This document shows, in pieces, positions 35,650-44,318 of a stretch of 64,000 bases of DNA (position 1 is the first letter of the stretch; each line of letters opens with the position of its first letter). This DNA comes from Polyodon spathula (Eukaryota; Chordata; Actinopteri; Acipenseriformes; Polyodontidae), in NCBI RefSeq assembly GCF_017654505.1, contig NC_054534.1, positions 26,830,689-26,894,688 on the forward strand. Reading direction: 5' to 3'. The notes below the pieces were generated by a model that saw nothing but the letters and a program-made list of their open reading frames with translations, searched no databases and was not told where the DNA came from. Made by a program: the position numbers and the translations under genes.

Positions 35650-36140
35650 GCATGGCGACGGCGGCCCGGCTCCCTCTGGTGGCGGAGGCGGCGACGGCGG
35701 CCCGGCTCCCTCTGGTGGCGGAGGCGGCGGCGGCGGCCCGGCTCCCTCTGGTGGCGGAGGCGGCGACGGCGGCCCGGCTCCCTCTGGTGGCGGAGGCGGC
35801 GACGGCGGCCCGGCTCCCTCTGGTGGCGGAGGCGGCGGCGGCGGCCCGGCTCCCTCTGGTGGCGGAGGCGGCGACGGCGGCCCGGCTCCCTCTGGTGGCG
35901 GAGGCGGCGACGGCGGCCCGGCTCCCTCTGGTGGCGGAGGCGGCGACGGCGGCCCGGCTCCCTCTGGTGGCGGAGGCGGCGGCGGCGGCCCGGCTCCCTC
36001 TGGTGGCGGAGGCGGCGGCGGCCCGGCTCCCTCTGGTGGCGGAGGCGGCGGCGGCGGCCCGGCTCCCTCTGGTGCCGGAGGCGGCGGCGGCGGCCCGGCT
36101 CCCTCTGGTGGCGGAGGCGGCGGCGGCGGCCCGGCTCCCT
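35650..36140. repeat. 36-bp GC-rich minisatellite (about 13-14 units)
   Basis: Tandem units built on GGCCCGGCTCCCTCTGGTGG plus GCGGAGGCGGC(G/A)(A/G)C. Most are 36 bp and one is 33 bp. On the minus strand they read EGAGPPSPPPPP and EGAGPPPPPPPP. Neighbouring units are almost identical, which suggests recent expansion. The array forms the C-terminal half of the element's protein in the parental frame. Confidence 0.92.
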
Positions 36141-37135
36141 CTGGCTCTGAGAGCGGCGGCGGCTCCTCCTCCCTCTCTGGCTCTGGGAGCGACGGCAGCT
36201 CCTCACTCCCTCTCTGGCTCTGGGAGCGACGGAGGCTCCTCCTCCCTCTCTGGCTCTGGGAGCGACAGCAGATCCTCCTCCCTCTCTGGCTCTGGGAGCG
36301 ACGGCAGCTCCTCACTCCTCTCTGGCTCTGGGAGCGACAGGCTCCTCCTCCCTCTCTGGCTCTGGGAGTGACAGCAGATCCTCCTCCCTCTCTGGCTCTG
36401 GGAGCGACAGCAGATCCTCCTCCCTCTCTGGCTCTGGGAGCGACAGCAGATCCTCCTCCCTCTCTGGCTCTGGGAGCGACAGCAGATCCTCCTCCCTCTC
36501 TGGCTCTGGGAGCGACGGCAGCTCCTCACTCCTCTCTGGCTCTGGGAGTGACGGAGGCTCCTCCTCCCTCTCTGGCTCTGGGAGCGACAGCAGATCCTCC
36601 TCCCTCTCTGGCTCTGGGAGCGACGGCAGCTCCTCACCCCTCTCTGGCTCTGGGAGCGACGGCAGCTCCTCACCCCTCTCTGGCTCTGGGGACGACGGCA
36701 GCTCCTCCCCCCTCTCTGGCTCTGGGGACGACAGCAGCTCCTCACCCCTCTCTGGCTCTGGGAGCGACGGAGGCTCCTCCTCCCTCTCTGGCTCTGGGAG
36801 CGACGGAGGCTCCTCACCCCTCTCTGGCTCTGGGGACGACGGCAGCTCCTCACCCCTCTCTGGCTCTGGGGACGACGGCAGCTCCTCACCCCTCTCTGGC
36901 TCTGGGAGCGACGGCAGCTCCTCACCCCTCTCTGGCTCTGGGGACGACGGCAGCTCCTCACCCCTCTCTGGCTCTGGGGACGACGGCAGATCCTCCTCCC
37001 TCTCTGGCTCTGGGAGCGACGGCAGCTCCTCCTCCCTCTCTGGCTCTGGGAGCGACGGCAGCTCCTCGCCCCTCTCTGGCTCCCGGGAAGGCGGCTCACC
37101 CCTCTCTGGCTCTCGGGAAGGCGGCTCACCTCTCT
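36141..37135. repeat. 36-bp minisatellite coding PEPERGEELPSS (about 27 units)
   Basis: Tandem 36-bp units around CCTCTCTGGCTCTGGGAGCG, with some 33-bp and frameshifting variants near 36315-36345. On the minus strand they encode 12-residue units such as PEPERGEELPSS and PEPEREEDLLSL. The period equals that of the neighbouring Pro-rich array. Confidence 0.92.
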
Positions 37136-37643
37136 TTATTGGAGTGACCGGTGGATCTCCCATGTCTACCGCCAGGTAATTAACCACCATGAGGGCAACC
37201 TCTGGGAAGGACGCTGGGTGGTGTTGTTCCTCCCACTGTTCCCACCTCTCCCCATCTCGACGCCACAGCGTGTTGATAACTATGGGGAGATCGTGGACGA
37301 GGTCTGCCTCAGGGTGCATCAACCAGTCCCAGATCTCCTGGGACGGTGGTGAAGGTGGTGGTGCTGGAGGTAGTGGGGTGGCCCCTGATGCCCGGGGTGA
37401 ACACTGCACCTCTTCCTGGGCCTGGTTGTAGGGGCATCCTGCCCAGTTGTGGCCGTCCTCCACACACCGGCCACACCAGTTTGCCGGTGGCACGTCTGGG
37501 CAGGACCGCCAACGATGGTCCTCCTTACCGCACCAGGAACACCAGGGGAAGAGGCTGGCCGGGTCCTCCAGCGGTGGCTGCAGCAGCTTACATTTCTTCA
37601 GCTGCTTTTCCTGCCTTTGCCGCTGTCTGCTCTTCTTTCCCAT
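36312..37643 (-). CDS. Gag-like zinc-knuckle protein with 12-residue repeats
   Basis: A 443-codon frame starting 92 bp inside the 5' LTR of the nested element. The N-terminus is strongly basic (MGKKSRQRQRQEKQLKK). Two CCHC zinc knuckles of CX2CX4HX4C type follow: C35-C38-H43-C48 and C57-C60-H65-C70. A short globular-looking segment with DWLMHPEADLVHDLP and WEQWEEQHHP comes next. Tandem acidic 12-mers (PEPERGEELPSS type) fill roughly residue 175 to the end. The frame ends at 36312 because of a repeat-unit indel. The next frame (to about 35362) continues the same repeat and then changes to EGAGPPPPPPPP units, so the ancestral protein was longer. The knuckles suggest nucleic-acid binding, as in Gag nucleocapsid. 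No enzyme domain is present. Confidence 0.8.
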   Translation of the reverse strand: MGKKSRQRQRQEKQLKKCKLLQPPLEDPASLFPWCSWCGKEDHRWRSCPDVPPANWCGRCVEDGHNWAGCPYNQAQEEVQCSPRASGATPLPPAPPPSPPSQEIWDWLMHPEADLVHDLPIVINTLWRRDGERWEQWEEQHHPASFPEVALMVVNYLAVDMGDPPVTPIKRGEPPSREPERGEPPSREPERGEELPSLPEPEREEELPSLPEPEREEDLPSSPEPERGEELPSSPEPERGEELPSLPEPERGEELPSSPEPERGEELPSSPEPERGEEPPSLPEPEREEEPPSLPEPERGEELLSSPEPERGEELPSSPEPERGEELPSLPEPERGEELPSLPEPEREEDLLSLPEPEREEEPPSLPEPERSEELPSLPEPEREEDLLSLPEPEREEDLLSLPEPEREEDLLSLPEPEREEDLLSLPEPEREEEPVAPRAREE

Positions 37644-37714
37644 TTTTTTTTTTTTTTTCCAAAAAAAAAAAAAAATAAATAAATAAATACTGCTCTGAGC
37701 CTCTAGGTGGCGCT

Positions 37715-37732
37715 ATCCCACTTCTGACACCA
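37715..37732 (-). other. Primer binding site, tRNA-Leu type
   Basis: On the minus strand TGGTGTCAGAAGTGGGAT lies two bases inside the 5' LTR. It is complementary over 18 bases to the 3' end of vertebrate tRNA-Leu (…ATCCCACTTCTGACA plus CCA), as I remember that tRNA. Confidence 0.85.
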
Positions 37733-37734
37733 AA

Positions 37735-38148
37735 TGTGGCAGGCTGGCGAGTGGATAGAGGCCCAGAGACAGACTGCAGTTCAAAAAAATAACTATTTTA
37801 TTATAAATAAAACAAAAATAAAGTGCACAAGGGCAAAATAACAAATATTCAAACACAAATAAAGCAAAAAACAAAACTCACAAAAATAACAGTTTCCAGG
37901 CTGGGCAATGCCTTCACTGGATACAAGTTTTCTACACAACCAAAAAAACCAACCTGCTTCCTCAGCTCCCTCTCCCCAAATGAGAAGCTGAGGCCTCCTT
38001 TTATATCAGGTGGCTGGGCGCTGATTGATCGTTAATCAACCTAATCAACTAATCAACCCCAGCCACCTGAACATAATAAACCCAGGCAGGCAGGGGAAGT
38101 TAACCCCATCCCTGCCAATTTAAAAGGGCAGAGCTTTGCTCTGCCACA
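37735..38148 (-). repeat. LTR of the nested element (5' LTR on minus strand)
   Basis: A 414-bp LTR, near-identical to 35046-35457, with the same terminal inverted ends. It is the promoter copy for the minus-strand element. Confidence 0.92.
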
Positions 38149-38153
38149 GCCAC
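38149..38153 (+). repeat. Right target-site duplication (gccac)
   Basis: Second copy of the 5-bp target duplication of the nested element. Confidence 0.9.
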
Positions 38154-38640
38154 CTATTCCGACGACAGATGACCTTCCTTGATAACCAGGTCAGCAAGGA
38201 GGGCATCACCACCAACCCTGGCAGTGGCCCCCCCAGCCAACACAAGGCAGCTCCGAAGTTTCCTGGGCCTCGCGTCCTACAACAGGAAGCTCGTGAAGGG
38301 GTTCACAACCAATGCACGGCCCCTGCACTGCCTCCTGGAGAAGGATCGGCACATCCAGTGGACCGCCGATCACGAGGATGTCTTTGCCCAGCTGCAACAC
38401 GCTCTGACCAGTGCTCCTGTACTCACAGCCCCTTCTGTGTCAGCCCCTTTCACCCTGGACACCGATGCAAGAAATGAGGGTATTGGCATGGTGCTGTGCC
38501 AAGGGAACTCTGAAGAAGGAGAATGAGTTGAGGCATACTACAGCCGTTCCCTCAGTGAAGTGGGGCGCAATTACTGCGTGACACAGAGGGAGCTGCTGGG
38601 GGTAGTGGAAGCCATCAAACACTACTGCCCCTATTGATCA
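38154..38640 (+). pseudogene. Gypsy RT end and RNase H, continued
   Basis: Continues the broken pol. It carries the RT thumb (LRSFLGLASYNRKLVKGF, ARPLHCLLEK), ALTSAPVLTAPS, and RNase H motifs FTLDTDAR (first Asp), EAYYSRSLS and NYCVTQRELLGVVEAIKHY (Glu). A frameshift at about 38200 and a stop at 38524 (GE*V) break it. The order and motifs are those of Ty3/Gypsy pol. Confidence 0.85.
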
Positions 38641-38972
38641 TGCCGCCCTGCAGTGGTTGTTGCACTTCAGGGAACCCGAGGGGCAGGTAGGCTGTTGACT
38701 AGAGATGCTCCAATCGCACGAGCTGGACATACAACATTCACCAGGAGTAAAGCACGGCAACTGTGCCGCCCTTCAGCTGGTGATGTCTGCCTCACTCCAG
38801 CTGTACTCCCCGGCATCCCAGGGGTGAGGCATTCTGACATTACCAAGATCGCCAGGGTCACCATTGACGTGATGGGCCCTTTCCCCACCTCAGATAGTGA
38901 GAAGTGGTTTGTTTTGACAGCGGTGGACTACTTCGCAAAGTGGACAGAGCCTATGCGGTGTGTGCCCTTTGC
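38641..38972 (+). pseudogene. Gypsy integrase, 5' part
   Basis: The segment HSDITKIARVTIDVMGPFPT followed by WFVLTAVDYFAKWTEP is the start of the integrase catalytic core, with the first two Asp positions (IDVMGP and VDYF). The zinc-binding H2C2 region upstream is poorly preserved. The frame is cut at about 38972 by inserted repeats and resumes at about 40252. Confidence 0.8.
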
Positions 38973-39573
38973 AGGGGTGACGTCAGACCAGAAACAGATA
39001 TCAAAACAGTGAATGGCGGGGCAAAACTGAAGCGCAGTGGCGCTCAGTGTTTTATTAAATAAACAATAAAACAAACAGTTTGAACAAAACAAGACACAAA
39101 CAAAAGGGCATGTTGGCCAAACATATAATAAACAAGTATCGTGCTGGTTTTCAGCCAGCCCGTCTAGCAATTGTCTACTCTCTTCTACAGACTTATGTCT
39201 CTCCTCTGACACACACCACCTGAGCGCAGAAAGCTGCAGGCTTTTATAGAGGGGACCACCTCCCGATTAGCAACAATTAATCAATTAATTCACTTGGGTG
39301 ATGGTCACCTTCTGCACCCTCCGTACCCCTTGTCGTTTTTTATAGAAATTTGGTTAATACACCTTTCATGTTACTCTTTATGAACAACAGCTATTAATTG
39401 GCCGTTGTCACCCAATTATTTATCTGGCCTTGCCAAACGCTGTGTGTGTGTTCGATAAATATACATATATATATATTTCTATATAGTCACTATATATATA
39501 TATTATTAGATATTATATATTATCTACATAATGATATATGTTGGTTTATAACAATGTTACAAGAAAAAATGTG

Positions 39574-39588
<15 letters not shown>

Positions 39589-39641
<53 letters not shown>
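39589..39641. repeat. (AT)n microsatellite
   Basis: An AT tract of about 26 units abutting the Tc1-type inverted repeat. TA is the usual target of such elements. Confidence 0.9.
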
Positions 39642-39645
<4 letters not shown>

Positions 39646-40072
39646 CTCTGGAAAAAATGAAGAGACCTGCAAAAATTATCAGTTTCTCTGGTTTTACTAT
39701 TTATAGGTATGTCAAGACGCATGAAAGCTGTGCTTTAAAATCAGGGTTATTCCACCAAATATTGATTTCTGAACTCTTCCTAAGTTAAAACATTAGTATT
39801 GTGTTGTTTAAAAATGAATATGAACTTATTTTCTTTGCATTATTCGAGGTCTGACAACACTGCATCTTTTTTGTTATTTTGACCAGTTGTCATTTTCTGC
39901 AAATAAATGCTCTAAATGACAATATTTTTATTTGGAATTTGGGAGAAATGTTGTCAGTAGTTTATAGAATAAAACAAAAATGTTCATTTTACCCAAACAC
40001 ATACCTATAAATAGTAAAACCAGAGAAACTGATAATTTTGCAGTGGTCTCTTAATTTTTTTCAAGAGCAATA
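39641..40072. mobile_element. Tc1/mariner-type MITE
   Basis: A non-coding element of about 430 bp with inverted termini of about 70 bp: AGCTCTGGAAAAAATGAAGA...TTTATAGGTATGT on the left and its imperfect reverse complement at about 40003-40072. The termini with the phrase TCAGTTTCTCTGGTTTTACT resemble those of Tc1-like elements widespread in fish. TA-rich flanks fit. Confidence 0.75.
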
Positions 40073-40089
40073 TATATATATATATATGT

Positions 40090-40180
40090 AGCTCTGGAAA
40101 AAATTAAGAGACCACTGCAAAATTATCAGTTTCTCTGGTTTTACTATTTATAGGTATGTGTTTGGGTAAAATGAACATTT

Positions 40181-40185
<5 letters not shown>
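40090..40185. mobile_element. Truncated inverted copy of the same MITE end
   Basis: The sequence is the reverse complement of about 39980-40072, so the two form a palindrome with roughly 90-bp arms and a 17-bp TA-rich loop. Confidence 0.8.

Positions 40186-40190
<5 letters not shown>

Positions 40191-40242
<52 letters not shown>
40191..40242. repeat. (AC)n microsatellite
   Basis: An AC dinucleotide tract of about 25 units. Confidence 0.95.
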
Positions 40243-40246
<4 letters not shown>

Positions 40247-40251
40247 AACCA

Positions 40252-41130
40252 AGAGGCGCAGACAGTGGCGGACACAGTCATTGACGGGTTCTTGTCCCGG
40301 TTTGGGGTCCCCCAGAAACTCCACTTCGACCAGGGTCGGAACTTTGAGAGCAAGGTCTTCAGCGACGTGTGCAAACGGCTGGGGATCAGCAAGACCCGCA
40401 CCACCCCCCTTCACACCCACCAGCAAGATTGGGATCTGCATCTGCCGCTCATCCTGCTGGCGTGTCACACCACTGTGCAGGGGTCCTGTGCCGGGGATGG
40501 AATACTCCCAGTGCTTATAGGACCACCTGGACAGTGCTCACGCCTTTGCCAGAGAGCAGCTCCAAGCTGCTGGGGTCCGACAGCGGCAAAACTACGTTTT
40601 CAGACTGGGGAGTTGGTGTGGGTTTACAGCCCCCTCTGGAAGAAGGGGCGGTCTCCAAAACTGGACCTAGATGGGACCTTGTACCGTGCTGCAACAAGTG
40701 GGTGAGGTGGTCTACCAGGTGCAATTCCTCAATTAAAACCAAAAAGTTGGGCTCCACTGTGACTGCCTCGCCCCTTATAATGGGCCAGAGCTAGCAGCGA
40801 GACCCCCTTCACCAGCAGTCACCTCACCAGGTACCACGCCACCGACTCCCCAGGCTCGCCACCAACTCAGGGACTCTCCCCAAGGTGAGGCATGGCCACA
40901 ACGGCACCGCCAGCTACCTGCTCAGTACAGGGACTTTGTGTCCTCTGCCACCCAACCAAGTTGGGCACCTGAACCGTGCTGGTTCCGAGCATACTATGCT
41001 ACAGTCACTCGGGGGAGAGGGGTTGTTTTTTGGTTCAGGGACCTCACTGCATCGATTGCCAGCTGCATCCTGACTGCGCTGCCACTGTTGTTGCCCCGAC
41101 AGTGGCTATCTGTAAATTCTGGACTGGATC
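40252..41130 (+). pseudogene. Gypsy integrase, 3' part and pol end
   Basis: The frame resumes with TVADTVIDGFLSRFGVP, FDQGRNFESKVF (an Asp position of the DDE core; the family has SDQG, here FDQG) and RLGISKTRTTPLH, then LPLILLACHTTVQ after a deletion that removes the conserved Glu region (DGLVER...). The later FQTGELVWVYSP and KLDLDGTLYRA are chromodomain-proximal C-terminal integrase blocks. The final 300 bases are open but lack motifs. Confidence 0.8.
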
Positions 41131-41192
41131 AATGATGCCAGAGGGACTAGTGTCACTCTAAGTGTGGAACTGGGGACAAAAAGGTGGGGGGC

Positions 41193-41375
41193 AATATAGT
41201 GCTCCGTGTACTGTAATTTCCGCTCTGTATTGTCCGCTGTAATTGTGTTCCCCTTCTCTGTATTCCCTCCCCCGCTATGTTTACCTTTCATGTCTGTGTA
41301 TTCTGAGAAGCTGACAGAGCTCTGGACTAAATAAAGTGGAATAAAGTGTTGAACCGAAAAACAAGCATCGCTCCT
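41193..41375 (+). mobile_element. 3' LTR remnant of decayed Gypsy element
   Basis: Matches the left LTR remnant at 33077-33275. It is preceded by a purine tract AAAAAGGTGGGGGG at about 41179-41192, a plausible polypurine tract, which supports + orientation. It carries AATAAA twice near 41330-41346 and runs into a TG/TA repeat. Confidence 0.7.
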
Positions 41376-41635
41376 GTGTGTGTGTATATATATAGCTATC
41401 TATCTATCTCTCTATCTATCTATCTATCTATCTATAGGCTACACTATATATATATAGATAATATATTATATATATAGATATAATTATTGCATAATATTAA
41501 TTAATCTTGACAGTGTCAAGCTTTTTTTATTAGGGCTCGAGTAGTTTTTTTTTTTTTATCGATTAGAACCAAAATTAGCGTATTTAATGACGTAGGACTG
41601 CATCCATCTCAACTTGTTTGTTTTATTACTGATGC

Positions 41636-41681
<46 letters not shown>

Positions 41682-41689
41682 TATATATT

Positions 41690-41816
41690 TTTAAAGTTCA
41701 TCTTATTACCTATAAGGCCTTGCATGGTTTTGGACCTTCTTATCTTCAAGATCTGCTGACCCCATATGTTCCTGATCGTTCCGAGATCAGAAAATGCTAA
41801 TCTGCTGACAGTCAAA

Positions 41817-41820
<4 letters not shown>
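41690..41820 (+). mobile_element. LINE RT C-terminal scrap
   Basis: Translates to YKALHGFGPSYLQDLLTPYV then PDRSEIR, a block well known from the C-terminus of fish non-LTR retrotransposon ORF2 proteins. It is sandwiched between two ATT tracts. Confidence 0.7.
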
Positions 41821-41874
<54 letters not shown>

Positions 41875-42089
41875 CCAAAAAACAGCCCAGCATAAAAAAC
41901 ACTGTTGTCCTATTTCTGGATTAATATTGTTGCCCCTTTTTTATAGTTTTATATTTATTTACACAGAATTATACAAAAAAACTCCAGCATTTGCTGTTAA
42001 ATTGTTTGAACCAACTGCTAAATCACAATGGAGTCAGTTTATTACTCACCTTAATGCATTTAAAATTATACTGTATATTTTCTTATCAG

Positions 42090-42095
<6 letters not shown>

Positions 42096-42159
<64 letters not shown>
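42096..42159. repeat. (AT)n microsatellite
   Basis: An AT tract of about 32 units with imperfect AT-rich extension to 42195. Confidence 0.95.
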
Positions 42160-42164
<5 letters not shown>

Positions 42165-44059
42165 TATATCTTATATATATATATAATATAATATTTACAT
42201 GTTGCCGGTTAATACATTGCATTCTGATTACAAATGACATGTTAGGGCGATGAATAACATGTAGGCATTATGCACTGTTCATCGTCATTAAATAAGCAGT
42301 TATTGGGTTATCAAATCATGTGACATACATGCTAGTTTAAAATTTACCATTTTAAAATATTTTAAATCAAGTTTTATTTATTGTAAGTTTTCAAACCTCC
42401 CCATTTACACTTGTGAATAAAAAAAAAAAAAACGTTGCTATGGATGGATATAGTTAATGATTTTAAAGTGAATTTCTTTAACTTTAGTGGAACTGGACAG
42501 GTCAAATGGTCAGCCACTATTTTTTGTAGCTGCTCAGTCGGCGCAGGACCTGGGTGACCCATTTGCTAAGATTACACAGACGATCATCAAGAATAGACTT
42601 TGTCGCAGATCGATGTAGCTCTGCACATGTCTACAAGAACCTGCGTACACTAGGGCGCATCCAGTGTTTATTTGGTTCCTCTGTATTCCAAGGATAGTAC
42701 CGGATAGGACAATCAATCCCATGGTTCAATCGTGCTCTCACAGGGTTCAGTGCGCATATCACAACAGGCGCCATTATTGGAGCCCACTCTGTAAGGGTAA
42801 TACAAAGCATAGGACAGCAGAAGAAACTGACTTTTTTACAACTTCGAATTTTGTAAGATAATTTAAGAACCAATCTATGATTATGTGAGAGTTGAAACTG
42901 TAATTCTGTCATGTTATGTATATGTGTTCCTTGAAACACGTTTACGTTGTTACATCTTTATATATCTAATAACAGGTCTGTTCTGTTTCAATATGCTATA
43001 ATCACAGTCGTCTGATTCTTAGACGGATTATTTATGCATTTTATGACTTTAAGTATCTATGAAGAATTAGAACTTAATTTTTATGCAATGTGCATTTTTT
43101 ACTTGTTTCTATCTGCCATTGTATATATGTGTGTGATTCTTGTTTATAGAGCACTTTGGTGCCGTGGTGAAGGTGTGAATGCACTGCGGCAGCACCCTTG
43201 GCTTTGCATGGCTTGTATCATGTGCAGGGGTTACAATTTTACTCAATGGCTTTCAGCTTTCTGTTTTGTTCAACGTCTTTTTTGAAACATGTTAATACAA
43301 TTGTAACAACTGAACTTAGTTTCATCCATATGGAGTTGCCGATGTTTCTGTACGTGTGAAATATTTGGTGTGATGCATACATTTTACTTTACCACATGTT
43401 ATGTTCTTTGTTTTGAAATGTTTAAAAAGCTTAAAAACAAACAAACAAACAAACAAACAAACAAAAAAAACTCTGTTTGTCACGTGTTTGTTTGTTCATG
43501 CTCCCCCAGTGTGGATATTTCAATTCGGATTTCATGAATGAGCATCATAGCTACGTGGAGCAATAAACTATACAAATATGAAAGAAAAGGTTGCTTCGTT
43601 TTATCACTTCTTGTCTGCATATTTCACTTAATCACGTAATACGTTCTGGAAAAATGTTTAATTAAACAAACAGCAGAGGTGAGATTTAAACACATGGTGT
43701 CACAATAACTTGTAACCCATATACAGTATGAATGCAGTAAAGACACTGTTTGGTGGTAGCAGTTGTATGCATTAGAAAATTACCATAAATAAAGAAATGG
43801 TACATATGCGATATAACGATTCTGCATATACTAACAACCTCTTTTTGATACGTTTTTTTAAAACCGATTATTTAATTAAGTATAAGAATTTATTCTGCAT
43901 TAACTATCGAGAGTCACAGCAGTGTTACTCCAGTCTTTCTTCAAACTTGACTGGACTAGTTAGTAGTCATTGCAAAATACCTGCAAAATGAGTTCATAAC
44001 CACTGTTCACACATATGATCTGAACAAGGATATCCTTTCTGGGCTCCAGGTAATCGCCC

Positions 44060-44318
44060 CGACCTTAGCTCCGCCCATTTAAGACATTTTTGTCCTACGC
44101 TTTTTTTTTTTTTTTTTTTTTGCGTGTGTATTCCTGTTGTGATTTGCTGATGCCGAGTCACGCGACGTATAAAAACATCTCTCTTGCGTTCCTCTGCCTC
44201 TCAATCCGCCATTTTACAGAACGCGGCAGTAACTGTTTTCGTTTTACAGTTCCGTGTAAAATAATAAAAAAACAACACTTTTATTTACATTTGTTTTAAT
44301 TAGTAGATTATCGTAAAC
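44060..44318 (+). promoter_or_regulatory. HNRNPDL promoter and 5'UTR
   Basis: Directly upstream of the HNRNPDL start codon are a TATA-like TATAAAAAC at 44168-44176, a pyrimidine-rich CTCTCTTGCG-TTCCTCTGCCTCTC stretch that could hold the start site, and a YY1-like CCGCCATTTT at 44206-44215. YY1 motifs just downstream of the start site are common in RNA-processing genes. The start site itself is not determinable here. Confidence 0.5.

Larger units (their letters stand above)
35046..38148 (-). mobile_element. Nested gag-only LTR retrotransposon (non-autonomous)
   Basis: A complete 3.1-kb element inserted into the Gypsy RT region. Two near-identical LTRs (35046-35457 and 37735-38148) start TGTGGCAG and end CTGCCACA. 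The element is flanked by gccac on both sides. Orientation is minus: inside the right LTR lies a primer binding site, and inside the left LTR a polypurine tract. The 2.3-kb interior has one protein frame with two zinc knuckles and no protease, RT, RNase H or integrase, so it must borrow enzymes. The near identity of the LTRs points to a recent insertion. I do not recognise a named family. Confidence 0.9.
38973..40251. mobile_element. Compound insertion in Gypsy integrase
   Basis: About 1.3 kb separates two adjoining integrase segments. It comprises an LTR-like AT-rich block with TTTATT/AATAAA-type signals (about 39000-39450), an AT microsatellite (39590-39641), a Tc1-type inverted-repeat element (39641-40072), a partial inverted second copy (40090-40185) and an AC tract. 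Which piece inserted first cannot be decided. No clear target duplication was found. Confidence 0.65.
41376..44059. other. Intergenic upstream of HNRNPDL
   Basis: Simple repeats dominate: an ATCT tract at about 41397-41435, two ATT tracts (41638-41681 and 41818-41872), an AT tract (42096-42159) and an AAAC tract (43434-43463). Apart from a LINE scrap at 41690-41820, no gene is seen. Short frames around 42631-42939 and 43034-43285 have no supporting motif. Confidence 0.5.

Noticed and set aside
35445..36371. Long + strand frames through the GC-rich repeat array
   Set aside because: They are mirror frames of a 36-bp repeat, open in all frames because units are multiples of three; the zinc-knuckle protein, primer site and polypurine tract all put the gene on the minus strand.
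35650..37135. Possible CRISPR-like array
   Set aside because: The repeats are directly abutting with no spacers, in a vertebrate genome; it is a coding minisatellite.
36368..37147. + strand frame of PPPSLALGATA-type repeats
   Set aside because: Antisense shadow of the minus-strand PEPERGEELPSS repeat; starts and ends within the array.
42631..42939. 102-codon minus-strand frame upstream of HNRNPDL
   Set aside because: No homology recognised, no splice or promoter context; length is compatible with chance.
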